Source of the DNA: Actinomycetospora chibensis
GTDB taxonomy: Bacteria > Actinomycetota > Actinomycetes > Mycobacteriales > Pseudonocardiaceae
Assembly: GCF_028737215.1 (NCBI RefSeq)
Contig: NZ_JAQZAM010000005.1
Coordinates: 124,001 to 188,000 of the forward strand
Length of the DNA: 64,000 nucleotides
Direction: 5' to 3'
Shown: piece by piece, positions 8,236 through 16,852 of the stretch
Layout: each line of letters begins with the position of its first letter
Numbering within the stretch: position 1 is the first letter of the stretch
Notes under the pieces: model-generated
Seen by the model: the letters and a program-made list of their open reading frames with translations, nothing else
What the model was told of the DNA's origin: nothing
Database searches by the model: none
Made by a program: the position numbers and the translations under genes

Positions 8236-8930
8236 GCGCTCTCCCCCGCCACCGGGCGCAGGGCGTAGCCCAGGCCACGCACGGTGTGGACGAGGCGCGG
8301 GCCGTGGGCCTCGAGCTTGCGGCGCAGGGCGCTCACGTGCACCTCGACGAGGTTGGGGTCGTAGGCGTCGTAGCCCCAGACCTGGGTCAGGATCTGGTTC
8401 TTGGTGACGGTGCGTCCGCGCTGCTCGACGAGGTAGCGCAGCAGACGCAGCTCCGTGGCGGTGAGCTCGAGGACCGCGCCGCCGCGGGTCGCGGTGCCCG
8501 CCTCGTCGTCGACGACGAGGTCGCCGACCGTCATGGCCGTCGGCACCCGCCCCCGGCGGCGGAGCACGGCGCGCACCCGCGAGACCAGCTCGGCGAGCAG
8601 GAACGGTTTGACGACGTAGTCGTCGGCGCCGCCGTCGAGGCCGTGCAGGCGGTCGGCGAGCGCGTCGCGGGCGGTGAGCAGGACCAGCCCCGCGTCGCTG
8701 CGCTCGCGCACCACGCCGAGCAGACGGAAGCCGTCGCGGCCGGGCAGCATGACGTCGAGGACGACGAGGTCGGGCCGGAACCCGTCGAGCAGCTCCTCGA
8801 GACCCTCGCCGTCGCCTCGCCCGAGCGCGCGGAAGCCCGCGTCCTCGAGCGCCTCGACGACCGACTCGCGGATCGCCGTCTCGTCCTCGACGACGAGCAC
8901 GCGCGCCGCCGTGCCCCAGGTGCCACCCAC
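8232..8930 (-). CDS. OmpR/PhoB-type response regulator
   Basis: 232 residues. The receiver domain has the acidic pocket (VVEDE), the phospho-acceptor Asp in LVVLDVMLPGRDGF (about 55), Thr in LLTARD and Lys in VVKPF (about 105). A winged-helix C-terminal domain ends with VHVSALRRKLE and HTVRGLGYAL. It activates or represses transcription when phosphorylated by the downstream kinase. GTG 8930 is the first sensible start; the ribosome site is only moderate. The divergent gap to 9066 contains two pairs of 11-bp-spaced TTCAG half-sites, the arrangement expected for an OmpR-type regulator, so autoregulation and control of the divergent membrane protein are likely. Confidence 0.92.
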   Translation of the reverse strand: MGGTWGTAARVLVVEDETAIRESVVEALEDAGFRALGRGDGEGLEELLDGFRPDLVVLDVMLPGRDGFRLLGVVRERSDAGLVLLTARDALADRLHGLDGGADDYVVKPFLLAELVSRVRAVLRRRGRVPTAMTVGDLVVDDEAGTATRGGAVLELTATELRLLRYLVEQRGRTVTKNQILTQVWGYDAYDPNLVEVHVSALRRKLEAHGPRLVHTVRGLGYALRPVAGESA

Positions 8931-8953
8931 ACCCGGATCCTGGCCCCCCGCTG

Positions 8954-9007
8954 CTGAACGGGACCTGAAGACCCGCCCGCGCGGCGGTGGCTTCAGGCCC
9001 GGTTCAG
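8954..9007. promoter_or_regulatory. Candidate operator of the adjacent OmpR-type regulator
   Basis: On the forward strand TTCAG occurs at 8992 and 9003 (11 bp apart), and its complement CTGAA occurs at 8954 and 8965 (also 11 bp apart). The two direct-repeat pairs face each other as inverted arms separated by a G/C-rich spacer. OmpR/PhoB-family dimers bind direct repeats about one helical turn apart, so each arm fits one dimer, placed to serve both divergent promoters. Confidence 0.65.
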
Positions 9008-9065
9008 CCCCGCTGCCCATCGTCGGTGTTCCCCGAAGGTCCCCGAGTACGAGTGGAGACGACCG

Positions 9066-9602
<537 letters not shown>

Positions 9603-9687
9603 TCGTCCTCGAGCGACGGCGTGGCGGCGGTCACAGCGGTGAGGCGGATCGCTGTCCTCCGCCTCGTCGTCGTGTGAGGATCAGTTC

Positions 9688-9777
9688 GTGTCCGACTCGG
9701 GGGTGGTCCTGGTGCGCCGTGCGCACGTCGACCTCCTTCGTGTCACGTCGGCCGGGTGTCGCCTCCCCCGCCGCTGA
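9688..9777 (+). CDS. Short leader peptide upstream of a TauE/SafE gene (putative Cys-responsive attenuator)
   Basis: A 29-codon ORF starting at GTG 9688 behind GAGGA with 7-base spacing, ending at TGA 9775-9777. Its C-terminal half reads RAHVDLLRVTSAGCRLPRR. This matches the pattern H(V/I)DL-x-RV-x-SA-x-C-R that I know from the short leader peptides preceding sulfur-metabolism genes in actinobacteria. A stable hairpin (9793-9818) follows 15 bases after the stop. Translation stalling at the Cys codon when cysteine is scarce could alter folding and expression of the permease; this mechanism is inferred. The ORF has the same G/C third-position bias as neighbouring genes. Confidence 0.62.
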   Translation: MSDSGVVLVRRAHVDLLRVTSAGCRLPRR

Positions 9778-9792
9778 CCGTCCACGTCTCGT

Positions 9793-9818
9793 CCGGTCGC
9801 GGGTCCGTCCCCGACCGG
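9793..9818 (+). promoter_or_regulatory. Hairpin between leader peptide and permease gene
   Basis: The arms CCGGTC (9793-9798) and GACCGG (9813-9818) pair perfectly and can be extended inward by G/C pairs. The position, 15 bases after the leader stop and 62 bases before the permease start, fits an attenuator or ribosome-site-sequestering structure. Confidence 0.4.
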
Positions 9819-9879
9819 GTCGCCACACGCCCGGTGCACGGGTGCGCGGGCTCGTCCCCGCCCATCACCGAGGAATCCT

Positions 9880-10788
9880 GTGCGCGCGTTCCTGCTCTTC
9901 GCCCTGGCCGGCCTGATCGCCCAGCTCGTCGACGGCTCCCTGGGCATGGCCTACGGCGTCACGTCGACGTCGGTGCTCCTGGCGGCGGGCACGGCCCCCG
10001 CCATCGCCTCCGCCTCCGTCCACCTCGCGGAGATGGGCACCACCCTCGCCTCCGGCGCCTCCCACTGGCGCTTCGGCAACGTCGACTGGCGGGTGGTCGG
10101 CATCCTCGCGATCCCCGGCGCCGTCGGCGCGGTGCTCGGCGCGTACGTCCTGGTCAACATGACCGAGGACGCCGAGCCCTACATGGCCGGCATCCTGCTC
10201 CTGCTCGGCGTCTACGTGCTGCTGCGCTTCAGCTCCCGCGCGATCGCGAAGCGCGTCGTCTCCGGGCCGCGGCCCGGCGGGAAGTTCCTCGGCCCGCTCG
10301 GCCTGGTCGCGGGCTTCCTCGACGCCTCGGGCGGCGGGGGCTGGGGCCCGGTGGCCACCTCCAGCCTGCTCGCGTCGGGCCGCCTCGAGCCCCGCAAGGT
10401 CGTCGGCTCGGTGGACACCTCGGAGTTCGTCGTCGCCCTCGCGGCCAGCATCGGCTTCCTGTTCACGCTGTCGCAGGAGGGCATCGACTACACGGTCGTC
10501 CTCGCCCTGATGGTCGGCGGTGTGATCGCGGCGCCGTTCGCGGCCTACATCGTCCGGCTGCTCCCGGCCCGTGTGCTGGGCACCGGGGCCGGCGGCCTGA
10601 TCATCATCACCAACGCCCGCACGCTGCTGAACAGCTTCGACGTGCCCACGGGCATCGTGACCACCGTGCTGATCGTGCTGGCGGTGCTCTGGGTCGTGGC
10701 GATCGTCGTCGCCGTGCGCAGCGCCCGCAGCGAGCGCGTGCTCAACGAGCCCGCCGTGGTCGAGGAGGACAGCGCCCCGGCCGTGTGA
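9880..10788 (+). CDS. TauE/SafE family permease, probably sulfite/organosulfonate exporter
   Basis: 302 residues with about eight membrane helices. The duplicated TauE motif is clear: LIAQLVDGSLGMAYGVTSTS and LAEMGTTLASGASHW in the first half, LVAGFLDASGGGGWGPVATS and GSVDTSEFVVALA in the second. The long type with GGGGWGPV is often found with sulfate-assimilation genes and moves sulfite or sulfide-type anions. The upstream leader peptide with a Cys codon supports a sulfur role. GTG 9880 was chosen because the first helix starts at once. The short acidic tail after the last helix is cytoplasmic. Confidence 0.88.
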   Translation: MRAFLLFALAGLIAQLVDGSLGMAYGVTSTSVLLAAGTAPAIASASVHLAEMGTTLASGASHWRFGNVDWRVVGILAIPGAVGAVLGAYVLVNMTEDAEPYMAGILLLLGVYVLLRFSSRAIAKRVVSGPRPGGKFLGPLGLVAGFLDASGGGGWGPVATSSLLASGRLEPRKVVGSVDTSEFVVALAASIGFLFTLSQEGIDYTVVLALMVGGVIAAPFAAYIVRLLPARVLGTGAGGLIIITNARTLLNSFDVPTGIVTTVLIVLAVLWVVAIVVAVRSARSERVLNEPAVVEEDSAPAV

Positions 10789-10799
10789 GCTTCGCTCTC

Positions 10800-10855
10800 G
10801 TGAGCCCTTGTCCGGAGGGCACGGAGTCAGGGGGAACACGCCGATAGGGGCTCAC
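10800..10855 (+). terminator. Possible terminator after the permease
   Basis: The perfect 8-base arms GTGAGCCC (10800-10807) and GGGCTCAC (10848-10855) flank a 40-base loop that contains further pairing (CCGGAGGGC region). It lies between two genes on the same strand. The long loop makes this a weak terminator call. Confidence 0.35.
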
Positions 10856-10880
10856 AGGGCCGGAGGCCACACTGATCGAC

Positions 10881-11609
10881 GTGCGCGCCCTGTTCGACCT
10901 GCCCGCGGCCTACCGCCCCTCCGACGACGACCGGGCCGCGCCCGTCCCGCCGGTCGAGGCGGTGCTCTGCGACTTCAGCAACACACTCTTCCGGATGATC
11001 GGCACCGAGGAGTGGCTGCGCCGGGTGGCCGCGGACACGGGGCGCGAGCTCGGCGACCCCGGGACGGTGCTCGCCGCCCTCGACGCGGCGGCCGCGGAGC
11101 CCGAGGTGGCGGACGCGCAGGTGGGCCGCGACCTCGACGCCGACGCCCACCGGCGTGCGATGCGCGCGTGGTTCTCCCGCGTGCCCTACCTCGCGGGCAT
11201 CGAGGACGCCGCGCAGGCGCGGGTCGTGGCCGAGGACTCGTGGGTGCCCTACGGCGACACCGGGCCGTTCCTGGCCGCCCTGGCCGATCGGGGCGTGCCG
11301 GTGGGCGTGGTGAGCGACATCGGCTGGGACATCCGCGGCCACGCCCGCGCCGCCGGGCTCGACGGCCTCGTCGGCACCTGGGTGCTCTCCTGCGAGGAGG
11401 GCAGCGAGAAGCCCGACCCCGCGCTGTTCCGCACCGCCTGCGAGCGCCTGGGCACCGACCCGCGGCGCACCCTCATGGTCGGCGACAACCCGGTGCGCGA
11501 CGGCGGCGCCGTGGCCGCGGGCCTGCGGGCCTTCGTGCTGGCCGGTGAGCAGCGCGAGCGGGAGCGCGGGCTGCGCGACGTGCTCGCGCTGGTCAGCCCA
11601 CGCGCGTGA
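10881..11609 (+). CDS. HAD-superfamily hydrolase lacking the usual second aspartate
   Basis: 242 residues. HAD motifs: motif I AVLCDFSNTLF (about 33-43), motif II GVVSDIGWD (about 138), the Lys of motif III in EEGSEKPDPALF (about 175) and motif IV MVGDNPVRDG (about 197). An insert of about 95 residues between motifs I and II forms the cap, as in subclass IA haloacid dehalogenase-like enzymes. In motif I the nucleophile Asp is kept, but the acid/base Asp two residues later is Ser (DFS). Phosphomonoesterases normally need that Asp; phosphonatases and dehalogenases do not. The substrate is therefore open. GTG 10881 is assumed; no good ribosome site is seen. Confidence 0.8.
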   Translation: MRALFDLPAAYRPSDDDRAAPVPPVEAVLCDFSNTLFRMIGTEEWLRRVAADTGRELGDPGTVLAALDAAAAEPEVADAQVGRDLDADAHRRAMRAWFSRVPYLAGIEDAAQARVVAEDSWVPYGDTGPFLAALADRGVPVGVVSDIGWDIRGHARAAGLDGLVGTWVLSCEEGSEKPDPALFRTACERLGTDPRRTLMVGDNPVRDGGAVAAGLRAFVLAGEQRERERGLRDVLALVSPRA

Positions 11610-11898
11610 CGCCCGGCGCCACGAGCTCCCGGGCCACCGGTCTCGCCGCGCGGCGTACCCAACCGCCCACGACCTGGGCCACCGACCACCCCTCGGTGGC
11701 CAGCAACGAAGCGATCTCGACGTCGCTCGCCCCGAGCGCGACGTCGGCCTCGTCGAGCACGCCGACCAGCCAGCGCTCGCACCGACGCACCACCTCGTCG
11801 CCCGGCACGGCGGGCGAGAAGCCCTCGGAGAGCAGCCGACCCAGACCGAGGGGTTCGGTGTCGAAGGGCCCGGGCAGGACCTCGTCGCCGTCGGGCAT
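11593..11898 (-). CDS. Small conserved-looking protein, function unknown
   Basis: 101 residues; ATG 11898 follows a textbook AGGAGG site. The sequence is mixed alpha-helical with a Trp-containing core (RCERWLVGVLDEAD, ATEGWSVAQVVGGWVRRAARP) and normal amino-acid composition, so it is likely to be translated. The stretch ASDVEIASLLATEGWSVAQV resembles a helix-turn-helix-like fold only loosely and I do not assign one. The last 17 bases overlap the end of the converging HAD gene. Confidence 0.65.
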   Translation of the reverse strand: MPDGDEVLPGPFDTEPLGLGRLLSEGFSPAVPGDEVVRRCERWLVGVLDEADVALGASDVEIASLLATEGWSVAQVVGGWVRRAARPVARELVAPGVTRVG

Positions 11899-11990
11899 GA
11901 CGCCTCCTGCTCCTCCTCGGGTGGCGGACGGCGTCGACGCTAACCCTGCCCACCGACAGCGACGGGCGGGTCGGTCGTCCTGAGTCGTCG

Positions 11991-12176
11991 TCAGTCGTCC
12001 TCCGACGCGATCCCGATCTGGCGGCGCAGCTTGGCGACGTTCCACCGGTACTGCCCCGACGGCAGCGTGATCTCGGGCGTGACGAGGCCGGCCCGGACGT
12101 AGCGCTGCAGCGTGCGCGGACTGACCCCCAGCGCCTTGGCGGCCTCCGGGGTCGAGACGAGGTCCGACGGGGACAT
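11991..12176 (-). CDS. Small MerR/BldC-type helix-turn-helix regulator
   Basis: 61 residues from ATG 12176. Almost the entire protein is a winged HTH of MerR type: VSTPEAAKALGVSPRTLQRY followed by VRAGLVTPEITLPSGQYRWN, with the recognition helix and the wing residues that read tilted DNA. It has no effector domain, like BldC or excisionases. In-frame ATG 12245 would add 23 residues, but the DNA there carries the TGTCG operator-like repeats, so the shorter start is preferred. BldC-like proteins bind head-to-tail direct repeats with spacing near one turn, matching the 9-bp repeats upstream. It probably controls itself and the divergent gene at 12282. Confidence 0.78.
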   Translation of the reverse strand: MSPSDLVSTPEAAKALGVSPRTLQRYVRAGLVTPEITLPSGQYRWNVAKLRRQIGIASEDD

Positions 12177-12189
12177 GGCGGGCAGCCTA

Positions 12190-12309
12190 TGTCGCCGGTG
12201 TCGTCCGAACGACGGAACGGCGCTGCTGTCGCGGATTTCGTTCATGACACCGCTGTCGTTCCTGTCGCAACTGTCGCTAACATGGGCGACATGAGCGACA
12301 CCGGCGACA
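12190..12309. promoter_or_regulatory. 9-bp tandem TGTCG/CGACA repeats, candidate operator array
   Basis: TGTCG occurs at 12190, 12199, 12227, 12254, 12263 and 12272; the last three are exact 9-bp tandem units CTGTCGNNN and the first two are also 9 bp apart. The complement CGACA occurs at 12287, 12296 and 12305, again at 9-bp steps. The two triplets face each other around position 12280. The right triplet overlaps the first codons of the divergent gene. Regular 9-bp spacing with opposed orientation suggests cooperative binding of the adjacent MerR-type protein. Confidence 0.6.
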
Positions 12310-12572
12310 TCCGATTACCCCGCCCGGGCGGGCCGCACCGCTACCGGCTCGACGCCCGACGCTTCAGCGGGCCACTGCACACGCCCGCCCGCAACGACCA
12401 GGAGCAGCACGAGTCCGACGACCTGGCCGCGCTCGTCGAGATCGCGCGCGTCCTGGTGTCGGAGGGGTTCACCGCCTGGATCTACGAGCGTGTGCGGCGC
12501 AGCGTGCCGTGGCCCGAGGCGTGGGACCTGAGGTTGGTCACCCAGCTCGATCCGGGCCGAGGGCCAGGCTGA
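12282..12572 (+). CDS. Small protein divergent from a MerR-type regulator, function unknown
   Basis: 96 residues from ATG 12282 (ATG 12291 is also possible). There is no ribosome site, so a leaderless transcript is likely. Mid-region RNDQEQHESDDLAALVEIAR and C-terminal SEGFTAWIYERVRRSVPWPE look like a small folded helical protein with conserved-type aromatic residues. The first codons coincide with three 9-bp repeats. The final 35 bases overlap the converging prrB-like gene. I know no family for it. Its control by the neighbouring regulator is inferred from position. Confidence 0.55.
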   Translation: MGDMSDTGDIRLPRPGGPHRYRLDARRFSGPLHTPARNDQEQHESDDLAALVEIARVLVSEGFTAWIYERVRRSVPWPEAWDLRLVTQLDPGRGPG

Positions 12573-13863
12573 CCCGCAGGCCGCCCGCCGGGGCGTCCCC
12601 GAGCGCCACCCGTCCGCCGTGCCGGGCCGCCTGCTGCGCCACAAGCGCCAGGCCCAGCCCCGAGCCCGGCGCGCCCGCGGTGCTCCCGCGCACGAAACGA
12701 CCGAGCACCGCCTCCCGCTCGTCCGCGGGCAGACCGCTCCCGTCGTCGTCGACGGTGAGCACGACCCCGCCGTCGGTGCCCGTATGGGCACCCAGCCGCA
12801 CGGTGCCCGCGCGACCGTGCCGCACGGCGTTGACGACGAGGTTCGCCAGCGCCATCCGCAGCCCCTCGGGCGACGCGCGCACCGACTCCGGCGTCGCCGG
12901 GTCCGGCTCGTCGACGACCACCGCGAGCCCGGCGTGGGTACGTCGCGCGTCCTCGGCGGCCAGGCGCAGGACGTCGGCCACCCCGATCGCCTCGCCGCCG
13001 GCGGCGTCGGGCAGGTCCCCGGCGGCGAGCTGCCCCAGGGCGGTGAGCGTGGCCTCCACCCGGACCTGGGCGCGCAGCACGTCGGCGAGCACCTCGTCGC
13101 GTTCGGGCAGGTCGGGGTGGGCGGCCAGGACCTCGAGGTCGGTGCGCATCGCCGTCAGCGGCGTCCGGAGCTCGTGGCGGGCGGCCGCGGCGAAGTCGCG
13201 CGCGGCGTGCAGCGAGGCCGCGCTCCGCTTCTGCTCGGCGTGCAGGCGGGCGAGCATGTCCGACAGCGCGTCGGCGAGCTCCTCGGACTCGCGCGACCCG
13301 TCGGCGCGGACCGTCGGCGGCGCGGCCCCCGGGTCGGAGGCCGCGCGGTCGAGCGTCGCGGCCTGCGCGGTGAGCCGGCGCATCGGGCGCACCGCGCGGC
13401 CGGCGAACACCCATCCCAGTCCCGCCGCCAGCGCCACCGCCGCGACCCCGAGCCCGGCCACGAGACGCTGCCGCTCCGCGACCCGCGCGCGGGTGTCGTC
13501 CTCGGTCGCGCCCACCGTCACCAGCGAGCCCGGCGCCGGGCCCGGCGCGGTGCGGATGCGGTAGTCGACGCCCGCGACCGTCACCGACGTCGGGATGCCG
13601 ATCGGCGAGAGCGGCAGCTCGGGCCCGCTCACCCGCCGTGCCTCGCCGGCGGGGTTCCGCAGCGTCACGGCGAGGTCGGCGCGCGTCGAGGCGAACGAGC
13701 CGAGCACCGCCGGCGAGCCGGGCACCAGGCTGCGGTCGAGCCGCTCGGTCTGCTCCCGGGTCAGCAGCACCGAGGCCAGCACGCCGACCAGGACCACGAC
13801 GACGGTCGCGGCCAGGGCGGCGGCGAGGGCCACGCGCGCCCGGAGCGAGAGAGAGCGCCTCAT
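12538..13863 (-). CDS. prrB: PrrB-like sensor histidine kinase
   Basis: 441 residues. Membrane helix one is at 14-35, a short sensor loop follows (about 36-130, containing the [17 protein letters not shown] stretch), and helix two is at 137-155. HAMP follows, then the His box in [20 protein letters not shown] (about 225). ATPase motifs are [10 protein letters not shown] (N), DDDGSGLP (G1) and [11 protein letters not shown] (G2). Length and layout match mycobacterial PrrB, and the partner is a close PrrA match. It overlaps prrA by four bases (ATGA). In mycobacteria the PrrAB pair is linked to intracellular adaptation, respiration and ammonium response; its role here is inferred only from homology. 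Confidence 0.85.
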   Translation of the reverse strand: MRRSLSLRARVALAAALAATVVVVLVGVLASVLLTREQTERLDRSLVPGSPAVLGSFASTRADLAVTLRNPAGEARRVSGPELPLSPIGIPTSVTVAGVDYRIRTAPGPAPGSLVTVGATEDDTRARVAERQRLVAGLGVAAVALAAGLGWVFAGRAVRPMRRLTAQAATLDRAASDPGAAPPTVRADGSRESEELADALSDMLARLHAEQKRSAASLHAARDFAAAARHELRTPLTAMRTDLEVLAAHPDLPERDEVLADVLRAQVRVEATLTALGQLAAGDLPDAAGGEAIGVADVLRLAAEDARRTHAGLAVVVDEPDPATPESVRASPEGLRMALANLVVNAVRHGRAGTVRLGAHTGTDGGVVLTVDDDGSGLPADEREAVLGRFVRGSTAGAPGSGLGLALVAQQAARHGGRVALGDAPAGGLRVSLALGPDRAG

Positions 13864-14570
13864 CCGCCCGCCCGCAGCACGAATCCCACCCCGCGCACGG
13901 TGTGCACGAGCCGGGGCGTGCCGTCGGACTCCAGCTTGCGGCGCACGTACCCGACGAAGACGTCGACGACGTTGGTGTCGGTGGCGAAGTCGTAGCCCCA
14001 CACCAGCTCGAGCAGGCGCTCGCGGGTGAGCACGACCTCGGCGTTGCGGGCGAGGACGACGAGCAGCTCGTACTCGCGCTTGGTCAGCTCGACCGTGCGG
14101 TCCCCGACGCGGACCGTGCGCCGGGCGAGGTCGACGGTCAGCGGCCCCGCCGTGATCGTCTCGCCGAGAGCGGGCTCGGCCGTGGTCGTCGACCGCGCGC
14201 CCCGTCGCAGCAGGGCCCGCAGCCGCGCCACGAGCTCGGTGAGCGCGAACGGCTTGACCATGTAGTCGTCGGCCCCGGCCTCGAGCCCGACGACGCGGTC
14301 GTCGACGGTGTCGCGCGCCGAGAGCACGCACACGGGCACGTCGTGGTCCATCGCCCGCAGCGCCGAGACGACGGCCACCCCGTCCATGCCGGGCAGCCCG
14401 AGGTCGAGGACGACGGCGTCGGGAACGCGCTCGTGCACCGCCCGCAGCGCGCCCGGCCCGTCCTGCGCGGAGCGCACGGTGAACCCCGAGAGCCGCAGGC
14501 CGCGCTCGAGCGACGCCCGCACGTCGGCGTCGTCGTCGACCACCAGCAGGTCAGGGTTCGACTCGCTCAT
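13860..14570 (-). CDS. prrA: PrrA-like response regulator
   Basis: 236 residues. From memory the protein tracks mycobacterial PrrA closely along its length: [16 protein letters not shown], the Asp of [49 protein letters not shown] and the DNA-binding part [20 protein letters not shown] and [11 protein letters not shown]. The receiver Asp, Thr/Ser and Lys are all present. ATG 14570 is supported by alignment with PrrA. It is the first gene of a prrA-prrB operon; a lipoprotein gene on the same strand lies 65 bases upstream and could be part of the transcript. Confidence 0.88.
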   Translation of the reverse strand: MSESNPDLLVVDDDADVRASLERGLRLSGFTVRSAQDGPGALRAVHERVPDAVVLDLGLPGMDGVAVVSALRAMDHDVPVCVLSARDTVDDRVVGLEAGADDYMVKPFALTELVARLRALLRRGARSTTTAEPALGETITAGPLTVDLARRTVRVGDRTVELTKREYELLVVLARNAEVVLTRERLLELVWGYDFATDTNVVDVFVGYVRRKLESDGTPRLVHTVRGVGFVLRAGG

Positions 14571-14635
14571 GGGCGCGGATGGTGCCACCGCATCCGGGAG
14601 CGTTCGCGCGGTGGCGGTGGCGCCGTCGGGACCGC

Positions 14636-14983
14636 TCAGCGGTCGGCGCACGGTCGTGCGGCGCGTTCGACCCGCCGGCTGACCTCGGCGAGACGCGCGG
14701 CGAGCTCCGGATCCTGGGCGGTCGCGGGGCCGGAGGGCTGCTCCCGCAGCCGGCCGATCTCGCTCCGCGCCTCGGGCGAGAGCGTCAGCGGGGTGCCGCC
14801 GGTGGCGCCGGGACGCAGCCGCGCGGTGCAGGGCGGCGGGCCACCGCCGGTGCCGGCGGCGGCCGCGGACGGGGTCTCGGCGGGGGCGGCGGCGGATGTG
14901 GCCGGCCCGGCGGCGCACCCGCCGAGCAGGAAGAGCCCGGCCACGACCGGTCCGGCGAGCACCGGCAGGCGGCGGAAGTCCAT
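14636..14983 (-). CDS. Small lipoprotein upstream of prrA
   Basis: 115 residues. ATG 14983 follows a double GAGGAG site. The N-terminus [20 protein letters not shown] ends in a lipobox (LLGGC, cysteine near residue 23), so it is predicted to be lipidated on the outer face of the cytoplasmic membrane. The mature part is Ala/Pro-rich, then has a helical segment ([20 protein letters not shown]) with two more Cys. It is transcribed in the same direction as prrA/prrB and could modulate the sensor, but there is no direct evidence. Confidence 0.72.
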   Translation of the reverse strand: MDFRRLPVLAGPVVAGLFLLGGCAAGPATSAAAPAETPSAAAAGTGGGPPPCTARLRPGATGGTPLTLSPEARSEIGRLREQPSGPATAQDPELAARLAEVSRRVERAARPCADR

Positions 14984-15167
14984 CTCCTCGATCTCCTCAC
15001 GACCCGGACGGCCGATCGGGGACGGCCGCCTCGTGATCCACCCTGTCCACCGCCCGTGACGCAGCTCTGTGGCAACTCTGAGGGAACCGTGAGGTCGGTC
15101 CCGGCGGTGCCAGCGTGGGGGCCACGCTTGCACTCAACGTCAGGAAAGCCACATCCTCGCCCCGATC

Positions 15168-16034
15168 ATGGACTGCGACATCACGGACGGGGACGAGGAC
15201 CGCTACGCGGCCGCGGCGACGGGCTGGGCGACGGGCGCAGCGCGCGTCTACGGCCCGCTGGCGACGCAGCTCGTGGCCGCGGCGCCCCATCCCCTGGCCG
15301 GGCGCCGCGTGCTCGACGCGGGCGCCGGCACCGGGCTCGCGTCGACGGCGTTGCGCGCGGTCGGCGCACACCCGGTGGCCGTCGACCGCTCGCCGGCGAT
15401 GCTCGCGTGGGACGCGGACCACCGCCCGCCGGCCGTCGCCGGGGCGCTCGAGGCGCTGCCGCTGCGCGACGATGCGGTGGACGACACCGTCGCCGCCTTC
15501 GTCCTCAACCACGTCGACGACCCGACCGCGGCGCTCGCCGAGCTCGCCCGCGTCACCCGGCCCGGCGGGGCGGTGCTGGCCACGGTGGCCGCCGCGACGA
15601 CCCGCCACCGCGCGGTGCGCGACCGGATCGACGCCGTGGTCGCCGACGCCGGCTTCGTCCCGCCGCCCTGGTACGCCCACCTCACCCGGGCTCAGGCGCC
15701 CCTGCTCGGCGACGTGGCCGCGATGACCGCGGCGGCCGAGAGCGCGGGGCTCGTCGACGTCGTCGTCACCGAGCTCGCCGCCGACGTCGGCGTCGACCGC
15801 CCCGAGGATCTCGTCGACTACCGCCTGGGCCAGGCGCACGTCGCCGCGTGGCTCGCCGGGCTCCCCGAAGCCGACCGTGCGGCGCTGCGCGGGGCGGCCG
15901 TCGACGCCGTCACCCCGGTGATGGCGCCCTACCACCCTCCGGTGGTCACCCTCGTGGCCCGCACGCCTGACGGCCCCGGCCCCCTGTCCGCGCCCGCGCC
16001 GGACGGGCAGCATGATCCCCGGCGGAGACGGTGA
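15168..16034 (+). CDS. Class I SAM-dependent methyltransferase
   Basis: 288 residues. The Rossmann-type AdoMet site is plain: RVLDAGAGTGLASTALRAVG (motif I, about 48), an acidic end of strand two in VAVDRSPAML, and VAAFVLNHVDDPTAALAELARVTRPGG (motifs II-III, about 105-135). It resembles the UbiE/Methyltransf_11 group acting on small molecules. The substrate is unknown and neighbours give no clue. The C-terminal 25 residues are Pro/Asp/Arg-rich and may be disordered. ATG 15168 is the first plausible start; no strong ribosome site is seen. Confidence 0.85.
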   Translation: MDCDITDGDEDRYAAAATGWATGAARVYGPLATQLVAAAPHPLAGRRVLDAGAGTGLASTALRAVGAHPVAVDRSPAMLAWDADHRPPAVAGALEALPLRDDAVDDTVAAFVLNHVDDPTAALAELARVTRPGGAVLATVAAATTRHRAVRDRIDAVVADAGFVPPPWYAHLTRAQAPLLGDVAAMTAAAESAGLVDVVVTELAADVGVDRPEDLVDYRLGQAHVAAWLAGLPEADRAALRGAAVDAVTPVMAPYHPPVVTLVARTPDGPGPLSAPAPDGQHDPRRRR

Positions 16035-16052
16035 GCGAGAGGAGTGCGTTCG

Positions 16053-16850
16053 ATGACGGACGACGCGGTCGTGGTGACCCGTGACGACCAGGCGGCCGTG
16101 GCGACCGTGCGGATGAACCGCCCGGACCGCCGCAACGCGCTGACCACCGAGCTCAAGGTGGCCCTGCGCGACGCGCTCGAGGACGTCGGCCAGGACCCGC
16201 AGGTGCGCGCCGTCGTCCTGTCCGCCGCCGGGCCCGCCTTCTGCGTCGGCCAGGACCTCGGCGAGCACGCCGAGGCGCTGCGCTCCGGCGCCGAGGAGCC
16301 GATGCGCACGGTGCCCGAGCACTACAACCGCATCACCTCCGCGCTCGCGACGATGCCCAAGCCCGCGATCGCCGCGGTCGGGGGTACGTGCGTCGGGGCG
16401 GGCCTCGGCTTCGCGCTCGCCTGCGACCTGCGCCTCGCCGCCGCCGGGGTGCGGTTCGCGACGGCGTTCTCCGGCATCGGGTTCGGGGGCGACTCGGGGC
16501 TCTCGGCCACGCTCGCCCACGCCGTCGGCGCCTCCCGCGCCACCGACCTGCTCATGCTCGGCGACACCTTCACCGCCGAGTCGGCCCGTGACTGGGGTCT
16601 CGTCCGCGAGGTCGTCGCCGCCGAGGAGCTCGACGACAAGGCCCTCGCGCTGGCGCGCCGCCTCGCCCACGGCCCGACCGCCGCCTACGCGGAGATCAAG
16701 ATCGCCGTCGCGCTCGGCACCGTCTCGCCGCTGTCGACGGTGCTCGAGCACGAGGGGGCCGCCCAGTCACGCCTCGCCGCGACGGAGGACCACCGCAACG
16801 CCGTCGAGGCCTTCCTGGCCAAGGAGAAGCCCACGTTCACGGGGCACTGA
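16053..16850 (+). CDS. Enoyl-CoA hydratase/isomerase, PaaG-like
   Basis: 265 residues of crotonase fold. The oxyanion-hole regions are present: the NRPDRRNALT stretch near 25, AAGPAFCVGQDLGEH near 65 and VGGTCVGAGLGFALACDLRL near 110. FCVGQDL and the C-terminal EAFLAKEKPTFTGH are features I associate with PaaG, the ring 1,2-epoxyphenylacetyl-CoA isomerase. Together with the paa operon 5 kb downstream this makes a role in phenylacetate breakdown plausible, but a general beta-oxidation hydratase cannot be excluded. ATG 16053 has an AGAGGAG site. It converges with the hydrolase at 16853. Confidence 0.85.
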   Translation: MTDDAVVVTRDDQAAVATVRMNRPDRRNALTTELKVALRDALEDVGQDPQVRAVVLSAAGPAFCVGQDLGEHAEALRSGAEEPMRTVPEHYNRITSALATMPKPAIAAVGGTCVGAGLGFALACDLRLAAAGVRFATAFSGIGFGGDSGLSATLAHAVGASRATDLLMLGDTFTAESARDWGLVREVVAAEELDDKALALARRLAHGPTAAYAEIKIAVALGTVSPLSTVLEHEGAAQSRLAATEDHRNAVEAFLAKEKPTFTGH

Positions 16851-16852
16851 CC

